A DNA stretch of 64,000 bases from Idiomarina sp. X4 (GTDB lineage Bacteria; Pseudomonadota; Gammaproteobacteria; Enterobacterales; Alteromonadaceae), in contig NZ_CP025000.1 in assembly GCF_002808045.1 (NCBI RefSeq), positions 1 through 64,000 of the forward strand, written 5' to 3'. The translations under genes and the position numbers were made by a program. Each line of letters begins with the position of its first letter. Position 1 is the stretch's first letter. A model generated the notes under the pieces. That model was not told the DNA's origin. It ran no database searches and saw only the letters and a program-made list of their open reading frames with translations. This document shows positions 24,871 through 33,781 of this stretch, piece by piece.

Positions 24871-25452
24871 TTATAGTTTCTTAAGTTGATTATCGTGATA
24901 ATGCGACAGTAGAAGTACTGAAAGAATAGCGCCAAGTAAAGCAAACCCCATGTCAGATTGGGTATCCCAAGCGTAACCCTGAGTACCAAGAAAGGCTTCA
25001 GCATCCTCGCCGGTTGCAAGGGCAACCCACCATTCCAGTAACTCGTAAAAGGCGCTAAAGGCCAGGCATATTGAAACAATAATAACGTTGCGCCAGACAG
25101 CCCCGTTCACAATATTCTTTCGAATTAATATTTCTCTTGCCAATAGCGCAGGAACAAAGCCCTGAAAGAAGTGACCTAACTTGTCATAGTTATTTCGTTC
25201 TGCGCCGAATAATCCGTCAAAAAAAGGTACTTCCGCGTATGTGTAGTGTCCGCCCACCATTAAAACCACACAATGCGCCAGAATGAATGCGTACAGCAAA
25301 GGTGTTAAACGAAATGAATTATAGGTGAGTGCCAACAGCATCCCCCCAATTACCGCCGGAGCTACTTCAAGCAACCAGGTAAACTGGTCTTTAGGGTTAA
25401 TACCCGACCAGACTAAAACTATGGTAAAAATCACTACCCAGAGGTATTTAAT
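24871..25452 (-). CDS. YjdF-family (DUF2238) inner membrane protein, candidate AUU start
   Basis: This is a polytopic membrane protein of the YjdF/DUF2238 family, recognised by the segment YDKLGHFFQGFVPALLARE and FYELLEWWVALATG, with six predicted helices. Its function is unknown. No ATG begins the frame: a GTG at 25434 would start in the middle of the first helix and lacks a Shine-Dalgarno, whereas an ATT codon at 25452 has AGGAG six bases upstream and restores IKYLWVV before the helix. I use the ATT as the likely start (193 residues). The previous gene's TAG stop lies four codons upstream in the same frame. Confidence 0.8.
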   Translation of the reverse strand: MKYLWVVIFTIVLVWSGINPKDQFTWLLEVAPAVIGGMLLALTYNSFRLTPLLYAFILAHCVVLMVGGHYTYAEVPFFDGLFGAERNNYDKLGHFFQGFVPALLAREILIRKNIVNGAVWRNVIIVSICLAFSAFYELLEWWVALATGEDAEAFLGTQGYAWDTQSDMGFALLGAILSVLLLSHYHDNQLKKL

Positions 25453-25461
25453 GGGAGTCTC

Positions 25462-25827
25462 CTAGTTACATTGCTCAGAGTGCAGCTTATTCAAATACTC
25501 TTTCAGCACTACGGCATTGTTGTGTTCAGTATCTTTAGAAGAATACAACAGTGTGACTTTTTCGCTACTAGCCCTGCTGGCCAGGTCGCGTAAGTCCTCT
25601 TTGTGTTCTTTTAATTCATGCAAATACCGATTGCGAAACTCGCCCCACTCCGAGCGGTTACTATGAAACCATTGACGAAGTTCATCCGAAGGCGCTATAT
25701 CTTTTATCCACTCGTCAAGCCTTGCTGCGTCTTTTGAAATACCGCGAGGCCAGAGTTTATCCACTAACACTCGGTAACCGTCGTCAGATGATGCGTCGTC
25801 ATAGATGCGTTTGAGCTGGATAGTCAT
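25462..25827 (-). CDS. DUF488 (YeaO-like) protein
   Basis: This 121-residue soluble protein matches the DUF488/YeaO family: KRIYDDASSDDGYRVLVDKLWPRG at the N-terminus with the near-invariant DKLWPRG, then EWIKDIAPSDELRQWF, and VTLLYSSKDTEHNNAVVL. No biochemical function is established. It is followed directly by the YjdF-family gene, so the two are likely co-transcribed. Confidence 0.9.
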   Translation of the reverse strand: MTIQLKRIYDDASSDDGYRVLVDKLWPRGISKDAARLDEWIKDIAPSDELRQWFHSNRSEWGEFRNRYLHELKEHKEDLRDLASRASSEKVTLLYSSKDTEHNNAVVLKEYLNKLHSEQCN

Positions 25828-25834
25828 ATTCTAA

Positions 25835-26062
25835 CTATTCCTTGTTCGTAGTTTTTCTTCCAATTGAGTTAAAAGCAAGAATAAGAAAACCTATTCCCAA
25901 AAAAACCATAGTTCCAGCTATTGCAGTCTTTAAATTAAGCAAAAGCCCAGTAGGCTCTGAATAATTATTGAATAGCACCAAAATCCCAAGTACAGATATT
26001 GCAAGACCCGACGCGACCATTAAAGTTTTTATAATTAATATGCTTAAACCTGATGTATTCAT
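25835..26062 (-). CDS. Small two-helix membrane protein
   Basis: I do not recognise this protein of about 75 residues. It has two hydrophobic helices (ILIIKTLMVASGLAISVLGI and AIAGTMVFLGIGFLILAF) joined by a polar loop and a basic C-terminus (GRKTTNKE). The start taken is ATG 26062; an in-frame GTG at 26071 would overlap the stop of the preceding gene. It lies eight bases before the DUF488 gene in an apparent operon of small membrane proteins. Confidence 0.65.
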   Translation of the reverse strand: MNTSGLSILIIKTLMVASGLAISVLGILVLFNNYSEPTGLLLNLKTAIAGTMVFLGIGFLILAFNSIGRKTTNKE

Positions 26063-26070
26063 GATTATCA

Positions 26071-26295
26071 CTACGAACTCTCAGCTTCAAGCGCATTCCG
26101 TTTTCGATAAGGCTGGATTAAAAGCCTCCAAACCCAATAGCCAGTAGCAATTGCATAAAGCACATTTTTACCTAAAAACATCCAGTCATAGCCTGTATCG
26201 GACCAAAAGAACACAATATCAATTACTGCTACAGTAAAAACAAGCAAGCAAATGCCAGCCCATAGATTCAAAAGAGGTTGTTTTAGCGACGTCAT
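26071..26295 (-). CDS. Small two-helix membrane protein
   Basis: I do not recognise this 74-residue protein. It contains two membrane segments (about residues 10-30, LWAGICLLVFTVAVIDIVFF, and about 42-60, GKNVLYAIATGYWVWRLLI) and a basic, then acidic tail (PYRKRNALEAESS). The ATG has a GGAGG ribosome binding site. It is 12 bases downstream of the lipoprotein gene and precedes another small membrane protein gene, so all are probably one transcript. Confidence 0.65.
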   Translation of the reverse strand: MTSLKQPLLNLWAGICLLVFTVAVIDIVFFWSDTGYDWMFLGKNVLYAIATGYWVWRLLIQPYRKRNALEAESS

Positions 26296-26307
26296 TACTT
26301 CCTCCTG

Positions 26308-26778
26308 TTACTGCAGCATCATTCCGCGAGAATAAATAATATCCTCACCCGGGCACGAGTATTCTGGCTCTACTGCTGAACACGCCTGACCAGCCTTATC
26401 GAAACAGAAGTCGAAGCGCGTTTGTGTTTTTACTGGCTCAGCGATAATGTTTTTGGGCAGCTTACCCCACTTCCAGTTGGTAACAACGTCTTTGGCTGCG
26501 GCGGCAAAATGTTTGTTAGTCGCCTTAACGACCCCAATGTCTTTGATGTTATTGTCTGGCGTTATTACGTATTCAACAGTGGCGCAACCTTCTAGCGAAT
26601 TAATAACGGCTTGCTGAGGATATCTTGCCGGGAACCGTTCTAATTGCGCCCACTTAGATTTGCCAAGTTCATTATCCACAATCGGTAAGTTGGGATACTC
26701 AATGTTAGTGGGAGCCGTTGCACAACCACTAATTACTAAAATGCTGAATAAAGCAACAACGCTAAAGCGTTTAGTCAT
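26308..26778 (-). CDS. Lipoprotein with TonB C-terminal-like domain
   Basis: This 156-residue protein has a lipoprotein signal with lipobox VISGC (Cys19), followed by a domain resembling the TonB C-terminal fold: FPARYPQQAVINSLEGCATVEYVITPDNNIKDIGVV and a later Trp-Lys-Trp. Stand-alone TonB-C lipoproteins lack the membrane anchor and proline-rich spacer needed for energy transduction, so the role is unknown. Three further cysteines near the C-terminus (FCF, QACS, YSCPG) suggest a disulfide. It appears to head the minus-strand accessory run ending at 24330. Confidence 0.75.
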   Translation of the reverse strand: MTKRFSVVALFSILVISGCATAPTNIEYPNLPIVDNELGKSKWAQLERFPARYPQQAVINSLEGCATVEYVITPDNNIKDIGVVKATNKHFAAAAKDVVTNWKWGKLPKNIIAEPVKTQTRFDFCFDKAGQACSAVEPEYSCPGEDIIYSRGMMLQ

Positions 26779-26899
26779 ACCACTTCCTCTGTGCTGTATA
26801 AAGTAGCCTCGCTCAGCACATATGAAGCGCTAAGCGAGTCGTTATAAAAACGTTAACTACGATAATTTCTTTGACTCAGAAAAGCAAATAGGCGGCTAC

Positions 26900-27505
26900 C
26901 TATCTTTGGTCGTCAGTTTCCCCGTCAGAATCGCCTTGCTTCTTCGCTTCTTCAAGCACCCGCTCGCGGAAACTTTCAAGACCTTGCTCTATTAGCTTAT
27001 AGGTTTCGTCAGCGTCGCTTTCTACTTTGCCTTCGTAGACTTGTAAGCCTTGCAAAATAGTAACCGCGTCTTTAAAGCCTTTGTCGATGCCGCCTTTTAT
27101 GAGCTCCAGAAAGTTACTCAGCGTTTCCTCTGTAGAGTCGCCTTCATTTAACTCTTTATAACGGCTGTAAAAGTTGGTGGCAAAGGAAACAATGCGATCA
27201 GCCGTGGCTTTAGGGGAAGTATCGACGCCGGATTCGTAAATTTTCTTCGCTGCGTTCTTGCCCATGACAGGCTCAAGCTCGGCATTAATACCTTCGAGGG
27301 CGGTCTTGTACAGTAAGCTTAATGACTCATTATTACTATTTAATGAGACCTTTTCATGCGCCGCTAATATCGCAGCGTTATAGGCTTTTTTCGACTCTGC
27401 CTTTGCGTCTTTAACATCGCGATTATCAGCGTTAGCTTCGGCTTTTACGCTATTAGGGTTAGGCTTGCCAGAGCCTGTTACGGAATTGGTTGGATTAATA
27501 GGCAT
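26900..27505 (-). CDS. DUF5610 domain protein
   Basis: This 201-residue protein starts with a disordered Asn/Pro/Ser segment (about 1-25). A helical DUF5610-like domain follows: KAYNAAILAAHEKVSL, LSLLYKTALEGINAELEP and DTSPKATADRIVSFATNFYSRYKE. It ends in an acidic Asp/Glu-rich tail. No signal peptide or membrane segment is seen. Proteins with this domain occur widely in marine Gammaproteobacteria, and the domain resembles segments found in flagellar-associated proteins, but no function is known to me. Confidence 0.8.
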   Translation of the reverse strand: MPINPTNSVTGSGKPNPNSVKAEANADNRDVKDAKAESKKAYNAAILAAHEKVSLNSNNESLSLLYKTALEGINAELEPVMGKNAAKKIYESGVDTSPKATADRIVSFATNFYSRYKELNEGDSTEETLSNFLELIKGGIDKGFKDAVTILQGLQVYEGKVESDADETYKLIEQGLESFRERVLEEAKKQGDSDGETDDQR

Positions 27506-27584
27506 GATGGTGTTCCTGCAAAATCGGCTATCACTGACTTCAGTATAGTCCGTAACCGTATTATCGGCAGGTGTTGATTAAAAT

Positions 27585-28370
27585 TTACACCTTCTTAGCT
27601 TGTTGCCACAAAGCTTCTAGCTCATCTAAATTGCAGTCAGACGGCTGTTTTTCCTGATCACTGAGACGTTGCTCTATGTTTTGGAAGCGGCTTTTGAACT
27701 TTTCGTTGGCGCGTTGCAGTGCAGCTTCAGGGTTCACTTGTTTGTGGCGTGCGAGGTTTACAACAGCAAACAGCAGATCACCAATTTCCTCCTCAATGTG
27801 GTCTTGCTCAGTCGCTTCTTTGACTTCTTGTATTTCTTCTTCGATTTTATCGTATACCGGCTCCGCTTCTGGCCAATCGAAGCCGACAGAAGCGGCGCGC
27901 TTTTGCAGTTTGGCAGCTTTTAAAATACTAGGCAATTGACTGGGTATGTCGTCAAATACGGAACCACGAGCGTTTTTCTTAGTACGCTCCTGTTGTTTTA
28001 TTTGTTCCCACTGGGCCTTTATTTCAGCGTCAGACAGATGGCGTTCAGCATCACTGCCGAATACGTGAGGGTGACGGCTAATCAACTTATTAGCGGTATG
28101 CACGGCGATGTCATCAAACACAAAGTCGCCTTGCTCTTTAGCCAGCTGCGCATAAAACACCACCTGGAACAGCAAGTCACCTAACTCGTCTTTAATGGCT
28201 GCCATATCGCCCGATTGAATCGCATCCACCACTTCATAGGTTTCTTCGATGGTGTAAGGCAGCAGTGACTCAAAATTTTGCTTTAAGTCCCAGGGGCAGC
28301 CTCCCTCGGGGTCGCGCAACCGACGCATGACTTCAGTTAACTCGGCGACACCATTAAATTCACTCGACAT
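27585..28370 (-). CDS. mazG: Nucleoside triphosphate pyrophosphohydrolase MazG
   Basis: MazG hydrolyses nucleoside triphosphates, including aberrant ones, to monophosphates, and in E. coli influences ppGpp levels. The 261-residue protein carries two MazG helical repeats. The first has LRDPEGGCPWDLKQNF and EETYEVVDAI with its metal-binding EExxE-type residues and DELGDLLFQVVFYA. The second has EEEIQEVKEA and EEIGDLLFAVVNLARH. It follows relA by 19 bases, the classical relA-mazG pair. Confidence 0.97.
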   Translation of the reverse strand: MSSEFNGVAELTEVMRRLRDPEGGCPWDLKQNFESLLPYTIEETYEVVDAIQSGDMAAIKDELGDLLFQVVFYAQLAKEQGDFVFDDIAVHTANKLISRHPHVFGSDAERHLSDAEIKAQWEQIKQQERTKKNARGSVFDDIPSQLPSILKAAKLQKRAASVGFDWPEAEPVYDKIEEEIQEVKEATEQDHIEEEIGDLLFAVVNLARHKQVNPEAALQRANEKFKSRFQNIEQRLSDQEKQPSDCNLDELEALWQQAKKV

Positions 28371-28389
28371 TTATAAAAACCTTTAGGGC

Positions 28390-30567
28390 TTACACCCGTT
28401 GTACCTGTTCAACACCATTAATTTGCCGTAAGCGCTGACTAATACGCTGCAGGCTCTCGTTATCTTTGACGGCCAAAGCCAATACTACTGTGGCGGTTTG
28501 AGACTGGCTGTCAGCATCGCTGTCCATTTGCATGACAGCGGCTTTCTCATTCGCCAACACGCTGGTAATGTCGTGCAGCAATCCGCTGCGGTCTAGCGCT
28601 GAAATGCGTAGCTCCGCTCGATAATCCTGATGCGTCTGACGAGGCCAACTGACTTCAATGCCACGTTCCGGATGTTGGTTCAGCAAGTGCGCTAACTGCT
28701 CACAGTCTCGTCTGTGTACCGAAACGCCACGTCCTTGCGTAATAAAGCCTCGTATCGGCTCGCCCGGTAATGGCTCGCAACACTTCGCAAATTGCATCAT
28801 GAGGTTACCAATACCTTCAATCACTACTTCTGACGTGCTGCCGACCTTACGCTTAGCAACCTTGGTGCGCTTCTTAATTTGCTCAACTTTTTCAGCTTCG
28901 GTTGTATCCGGCTTGAGCTGATTAACAACCTGATGCAAGCGCACATCGCCGGCGCCAATAGCTGCTAATAAGTCGTCTAAGTTGCTGACATTAAAGCGCT
29001 CTAAAACGTCTGTAGCCTTGTTAAGCGGAATACCGTACTTCTGCAGCTCGTTCTCGAGCAGCTCTTTGCCGGCATGCAGGTTTTTATCTCGGTCTTCTTT
29101 TTTAAAGTAGGTATGAACCTTGGCTCTTGCCCGAGAGGAATGTAAATACCCTAGTTGTGGGTTCAGCCAGTCGCGTCGCGGTTGTGCGTTTTTCTGAGTC
29201 AGAATTTCAACACGGTCGCCGTTTTGCAGTTGGTAAGTAAAAGGCACAATGCGCCCGTCAATTTTGGCGCCAATGCACTTATGTCCAACCTGACTATGAA
29301 TGTAATACGCAAAGTCGAGCGGCGTTGAGCCCATAGGTAAGTCCATAACCTCACCTTTTGGCGTGAATACATACACCCTGTCTTCAAAAACCTGCGAGCG
29401 AATTTCATCAACCAGCCCTTCACTGCCGGCCATGTCTTCATGCCATGCCAGCAGCTTACGCAGCCAGGCAATTTTATCCTCAAAACCATGGCGCTTGCCG
29501 GTTGCCGAGCCTTCTTTATACATCCAGTGTGCGGCAACACCCAGTTCCGCATCGTCATGCATGTCATGCGAGCGAATTTGAATTTCGACACTTTTGTCTT
29601 CTGGCCCGACTACTACCGTATGAATGGACTGATAGCCATTCGGTTTGGGCGTGGCTATATAGTCGTCAAACTCAGACGCAATATGCCGCCAGCGCGAATG
29701 CACAACGCCCAACGCGGCATAGCAGTCTTTTAAATTGTGCGTGAGTATGCGGACCGCACGTATGTCGAATAGCTGTTCAAATTGCAGATGTTTTTTCTGC
29801 ATTTTGCGCCAAATCGAATAAATATGTTTGGGCCGGCCATAAACTTCGGCTTGTATTTGTTGTTCATCCAGCGCGTTTTGCAGGTCAGCAACAAAGTTCT
29901 CTATGTATTGCTCGCGATCGGTACGACGCTCATGTAAGCGTTTGGCAATGGTTTTATAGGTATTCGGGTGCAAATACCGAAAGGCGATGTCTTCCAGCTC
30001 CCATTTAAGCTGACCTATACCTAAACGATTGGCTAGAGGCGCATATATTTCCGAACACTCCTTGGCAGCTAAGACCCGTGTCTCTTCGTCGGCGTTTTTC
30101 ACTTCGCGCAGGTAGCAAATACGTTCAGCCAACTTTATGAGCACTGCTCGTACGTCTTCTACCATAGACAGCAGCATACGTCGTACATTGTCTATTTGAG
30201 TACCGTCAGGCTGGCCGTGCTGAAAATGTTGTAAGTCACTAATGCTTTGCATTTGCTGTACGTTGCGCAACAGCACAATGAGCGTTTTCGACTGTTTGCC
30301 GGTGAGCTTATCGAGGTCAAGTTTACCGGATTCCAGCAGTGGTACGTACAAAGCCGCCAGCAGTGATTCCGCGTCCAACTTAAGCGGCGCCAGAATTTCC
30401 ACCATTTCCTGGCCCTTTAGCAGCGCGGCTTCTTCTTTTGGAAACTGTTGTTTTAGTTGCTCTAAGGTCGTTTCCAGTGGCTCAGGATCACTCACAGCGT
30501 TCAGCCAATGCTGCTCACTGTCTTTGTATTTGGGATCATCCACGTGGGTACTGCGTACATGGACCAT
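28390..30567 (-). CDS. relA: GTP pyrophosphokinase RelA
   Basis: RelA is the ribosome-associated (p)ppGpp synthetase of the stringent response. The 725-residue protein has a degenerate HD hydrolase region without the HD dyad, a synthetase domain with YSIWRKMQKK and the EFDDYIATPKPNGYQSIHT motif, a TGS domain (VYVFTPKGEVMDLPMGSTPLDFAYYIHS) and a C-terminal ACT domain (GLLHDITSVLANEKA). The acidic EFDD in place of the basic loop seen in bifunctional enzymes fits a monofunctional RelA rather than SpoT. It lies between rlmD and mazG. Confidence 0.97.
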   Translation of the reverse strand: MVHVRSTHVDDPKYKDSEQHWLNAVSDPEPLETTLEQLKQQFPKEEAALLKGQEMVEILAPLKLDAESLLAALYVPLLESGKLDLDKLTGKQSKTLIVLLRNVQQMQSISDLQHFQHGQPDGTQIDNVRRMLLSMVEDVRAVLIKLAERICYLREVKNADEETRVLAAKECSEIYAPLANRLGIGQLKWELEDIAFRYLHPNTYKTIAKRLHERRTDREQYIENFVADLQNALDEQQIQAEVYGRPKHIYSIWRKMQKKHLQFEQLFDIRAVRILTHNLKDCYAALGVVHSRWRHIASEFDDYIATPKPNGYQSIHTVVVGPEDKSVEIQIRSHDMHDDAELGVAAHWMYKEGSATGKRHGFEDKIAWLRKLLAWHEDMAGSEGLVDEIRSQVFEDRVYVFTPKGEVMDLPMGSTPLDFAYYIHSQVGHKCIGAKIDGRIVPFTYQLQNGDRVEILTQKNAQPRRDWLNPQLGYLHSSRARAKVHTYFKKEDRDKNLHAGKELLENELQKYGIPLNKATDVLERFNVSNLDDLLAAIGAGDVRLHQVVNQLKPDTTEAEKVEQIKKRTKVAKRKVGSTSEVVIEGIGNLMMQFAKCCEPLPGEPIRGFITQGRGVSVHRRDCEQLAHLLNQHPERGIEVSWPRQTHQDYRAELRISALDRSGLLHDITSVLANEKAAVMQMDSDADSQSQTATVVLALAVKDNESLQRISQRLRQINGVEQVQRV

Positions 30568-30570
30568 GAC

Positions 30571-31944
30571 TTAAGACGCTCGCTCCAGACAAACCATGGT
30601 TTCAATGTGATGCGTTTGCGGGAACATGTCAACTGTGCAGAGCTTGCTAATACGGTAGTCGGAGGTCTTTTTATTGCTTTTTAGACCAACAATAGCGGCA
30701 ACGTCTCGCGCGAGTGTGTCCGGCGCGCACGAAATATACACTATGCGCTCTGGCCGTTGTTCGGGTTTCAACTTTTTCAGCAACGTCATAACGCCTTCTG
30801 CGCCGGGTCTAGCCGGATCTAAACACCATAAATCAGCCGCTTCACCCAGCTCAGATGCGGTGATGTCATTTAAGTCAGCCGCAAGTGCCGTTAAATTATC
30901 CAGTCTGTTAGCCTCGGCGTTACTGCGTGTTTGCTCCGCCATTCGATACACACCTTCCACAGCCAGCACGGACTGAGCCCGTCGGGCTAAAGGAACGCTG
31001 AAGTTACCAATACCCGCGAAAAAGTCATACACACGTTGCGTTTTTTCCGGCGCTAGCCAGCCTATCGCTTGCTGCACCATGCGTTCGTTAATACCACCGT
31101 TAACCTGTAAAAAGTCTCCAGGCTGAAAGTAAAGCTTGTCAGCGTCTATGGAAGTATCAAAAGGTAAACTTGCATTGTTCAGAGGTGTTAACTCGTTATC
31201 GCTTTGCAGCCATATATCGATATTCTGCTCTGTCTGCCAGTTCGCAAGTGACTGTATAGCGTCTTTTGGCAGATCGCCCGTTATGCGTAACAAAATGACC
31301 AACTTGTTGGTGTGAATCGCTTCTAAATGCCCAAGCTTAGTTGCGATATTTGAAATATTCAGGACCGGATAAAGCTTATTTACGGCCTGTAGCAAGTTCT
31401 CGTCAGCGACCAGACAGTCTTCAACGGCCACAATTTGATGACTTTGCGCTTCCCGAAAACCAATCAGTAACCTCTGCTCTTTACCGAGCCAGCGGGTGGC
31501 CAAGCGAACACGCCGACGATATCGAGTCGGCTCACTGACTAATGGTGCTTGCCAGGGCAGGCGTTCAGTCGTAGCGTCAAACACACCGAATTTCTGAAAC
31601 AGCTCTTCCACCACTTGCTGTTTGTGGCGCTGTTGGTAGCTTTCATCGACATGTTGAAAATCGCAACCACCGCATTGCTCATAATATTTGCAGGGCGCAT
31701 CACGACGGTCGGCGCTTGGCTCGAGAATACGTTCAAGCGTACCACTGTGTTTACCGGCGGTTTTGTACTGAATCACCTCGCCGGGTAAAGCGCCCATAAT
31801 AAACCGGGTTTGTGGTTTTCTGCCCGTTTCTTTCCCGGAGCCGCGAACAACCGCTCGCGCCTGATGATCAAGCCCAGAAACTTGGGCTTTGAGAGTTTTA
31901 CTAACGGCTTTGCCACGCTTTTGTGGCTTAAAAAATTGCGCCAT
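30571..31944 (-). CDS. rlmD: 23S rRNA (uracil-1939-C5)-methyltransferase RlmD
   Basis: RlmD (RumA) methylates U1939 of 23S rRNA. The 457-residue protein has an N-terminal TRAM-like region, an iron-sulfur cluster motif CKYYEQCGGCDFQH, the SAM-binding FFAGIGNFSVPLA and the catalytic cysteine in VYISCAPDTLARD. The basic N-terminal tail (KPQKRGKAVSKTLK) fits RNA binding. It is three bases upstream of relA, suggesting one transcript. Confidence 0.95.
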   Translation of the reverse strand: MAQFFKPQKRGKAVSKTLKAQVSGLDHQARAVVRGSGKETGRKPQTRFIMGALPGEVIQYKTAGKHSGTLERILEPSADRRDAPCKYYEQCGGCDFQHVDESYQQRHKQQVVEELFQKFGVFDATTERLPWQAPLVSEPTRYRRRVRLATRWLGKEQRLLIGFREAQSHQIVAVEDCLVADENLLQAVNKLYPVLNISNIATKLGHLEAIHTNKLVILLRITGDLPKDAIQSLANWQTEQNIDIWLQSDNELTPLNNASLPFDTSIDADKLYFQPGDFLQVNGGINERMVQQAIGWLAPEKTQRVYDFFAGIGNFSVPLARRAQSVLAVEGVYRMAEQTRSNAEANRLDNLTALAADLNDITASELGEAADLWCLDPARPGAEGVMTLLKKLKPEQRPERIVYISCAPDTLARDVAAIVGLKSNKKTSDYRISKLCTVDMFPQTHHIETMVCLERAS

Positions 31945-31965
31945 TTGGGTTGTATTTAACCTATT

Positions 31966-32346
31966 TTATTCAGACTCTAAAATCACCGTTGCCACGGCGT
32001 AGTGCTTTTCATCACTAATGGACAAATGGCTGGCAACAACACCCATTTCTTTAATCCACTGGGCAGCGGTATCGGTAAAATACCAACTGGGCTTTCCATA
32101 ATCGTCATGGACAACCTGCATATGCTGAAAAGATAGTCCCGCAGAAATACCGCGCCCAAAGGCTTTAGCACAAGCCTCTTTAGCGGCAAATCGTCTCGCC
32201 AAATACGCAGCTTCATCGACCGATGCGCTCATTTCTTCCTGCTCTTTAGGAGTCAGTACGCGCTTCGTCAAGCTGTCGCCACGCGCTAACGACTTCTCAA
32301 TACGGGACACTTCAATAATGTCCGTACCCAGTCCTACTATTGCCAT
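31966..32346 (-). CDS. acpS: Holo-[acyl-carrier-protein] synthase AcpS
   Basis: AcpS attaches phosphopantetheine from CoA to acyl carrier protein. The 126-residue protein has the two signature motifs, GLGTDIIEVSRIE with the magnesium-binding aspartate and RRFAAKEACAKAFGRGI. Its start overlaps the pdxJ stop by one base, as in the E. coli pdxJ-acpS pair. Confidence 0.97.
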   Translation of the reverse strand: MAIVGLGTDIIEVSRIEKSLARGDSLTKRVLTPKEQEEMSASVDEAAYLARRFAAKEACAKAFGRGISAGLSFQHMQVVHDDYGKPSWYFTDTAAQWIKEMGVVASHLSISDEKHYAVATVILESE

Positions 32347-33074
32347 TATCTTGCCTTATCAAGTATTTCCCGCATATCGCGGACAGCTTTATCCAGACCA
32401 TCTAAAACTGCGCGGGCAATAATAGAGTGACCAATATTCAGTTCGACCATTTGCGGAATTTGCGCGACGTCGAATGTGTTGTGGTAGTGAAGTCCATGAC
32501 CAGCATTAACCTGCAAACCAATAGAATGCGCGTACTCCGCCGCTTCCATTAAGCGGACCAATTCTTTCTTCTGCTCTTCTTCCGTGTCGGCTTCAGCGTA
32601 TTGGCCTGTATGCAATTCAATTATAGGAGACCCGGCTTCTTTTGCCGCATCGATTTGCTTGCGATCAGCGTCAATAAACAAAGACACCTGAATACCTGCA
32701 TCCGTTAAACGCTTGGTAGCATTAGCGATATTTTCGACTTGACCGGCAACGTCTAAACCACCTTCTGTGGTCAGCTCTTCGCGCTTTTCGGGTACTAAGC
32801 AGCTATAGGCTGGTTGTGTTTTTATGGCTATTTCCAGCATCTCATCGGTCACGGCCATTTCTAAATTCATGGGTACATTCAACGTTTGCTTAAGCATCGC
32901 CACATCGCGATCCGTAATATGACGGCGGTCTTCACGCAAGTGAATGGTAATCCCGTCGGCGCCGGCACGCTCAGCTATACTGGCCGCCGCGACCGGGTCT
33001 GGATAACGTACACCACGTGCATTGCGTAACGTCGCAACGTGATCAATATTTACCCCTAAGCGTAATGCTCTCAT
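32346..33074 (-). CDS. pdxJ: Pyridoxine 5'-phosphate synthase PdxJ
   Basis: PdxJ performs the ring closure that forms pyridoxine phosphate from aminoacetone phosphate and deoxyxylulose phosphate. The 242-residue TIM barrel has [16 protein letters not shown] at the N-terminus, HLREDRRHI, the catalytic [15 protein letters not shown] segment and [10 protein letters not shown]. It lies between recO and acpS, the usual order. Confidence 0.98.
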   Translation of the reverse strand: MRALRLGVNIDHVATLRNARGVRYPDPVAAASIAERAGADGITIHLREDRRHITDRDVAMLKQTLNVPMNLEMAVTDEMLEIAIKTQPAYSCLVPEKREELTTEGGLDVAGQVENIANATKRLTDAGIQVSLFIDADRKQIDAAKEAGSPIIELHTGQYAEADTEEEQKKELVRLMEAAEYAHSIGLQVNAGHGLHYHNTFDVAQIPQMVELNIGHSIIARAVLDGLDKAVRDMREILDKAR

Positions 33075-33076
33075 GA

Positions 33077-33778
33077 TTACTTCCTTCTTTGCTGAAACAG
33101 TTCGCGGCTGCGCAGTGGCTTATCGCCCAGGTACACGTGAAGTGCTTCGCGCATTATCCACTTTAACTGTTTTAAGCGGTGTTCGTCATTAATATCCCAG
33201 TTAGCAATACGTTCAATATCGCTGACGGCATAGGCTCTGTCATCGTTGTACCTAGGCACCGATACTAATCCATGATCAGGCACGAAATAACAGTACTCAA
33301 GCTCTTTTAACGGTTGACCGGTATCTGCGTCGTGATGCCAGTCAAACGCTGCGCCCAAATGTTCAAGTAGCTGCCATTCAAAACGTCGCAGCGCCGGCTC
33401 GACATAGCTTGACTCAGCCAACGCCGCAATTGCAGACCAGTAGTGTTGAAACAACTCTTGAGCCTCGGCTTCTGCCGGCAGTAGGCGCTGTAATAATTCG
33501 TTTAGATAAAAGCCGCTATAGAGCGCGTTACCATTGAGTCTTGTATTAATTAATTGAGTGTCTTGTTCTAGTAGCGTTAATGTTTTTAAATCGCTACGGC
33601 CTTTATATTCAATTTTTAATGGAACAAAAGGTTGAGCCAAGCCTCGCCAGGGGCTTTTAGGTCGCTTTGCCCCTTTAGCAATAAGACGGACGCGCCCGTT
33701 TTGTTCTGTGAACACGTCCAGCAGCAGACTGGTTTCCTGAAAGTCCCAGCGATGCAACACTAAGGCTCGCTGAATCAC
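33077..33778 (-). CDS. recO: DNA repair protein RecO
   Basis: RecO anneals single-stranded DNA and loads RecA with RecR at gaps. The 233-residue protein has the N-terminal OB fold ([33 protein letters not shown]) and a helical C-terminal domain. The zinc cysteines of some RecO families are absent, as in E. coli. It lies three bases after era and two before pdxJ. Confidence 0.96.
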   Translation of the reverse strand: MIQRALVLHRWDFQETSLLLDVFTEQNGRVRLIAKGAKRPKSPWRGLAQPFVPLKIEYKGRSDLKTLTLLEQDTQLINTRLNGNALYSGFYLNELLQRLLPAEAEAQELFQHYWSAIAALAESSYVEPALRRFEWQLLEHLGAAFDWHHDADTGQPLKELEYCYFVPDHGLVSVPRYNDDRAYAVSDIERIANWDINDEHRLKQLKWIMREALHVYLGDKPLRSRELFQQRRK

Positions 33779-33781
33779 GCC

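Noticed and set aside
26808..26838. Stem-loop CTCGCTCAGC/GCTAAGCGAG upstream of the TonB-C lipoprotein gene
   Set aside because: The stem has a mismatch and no U-tract in either direction, and it lies in a promoter region; it may be chance or a weak operator, not a supportable feature.
29199..29744. Several long open frames antisense to or out of frame with relA
   Set aside because: They overlap the intact relA coding sequence, have no ribosome binding site, and their translations show no coherent domain; they are shadows of the relA codon pattern.
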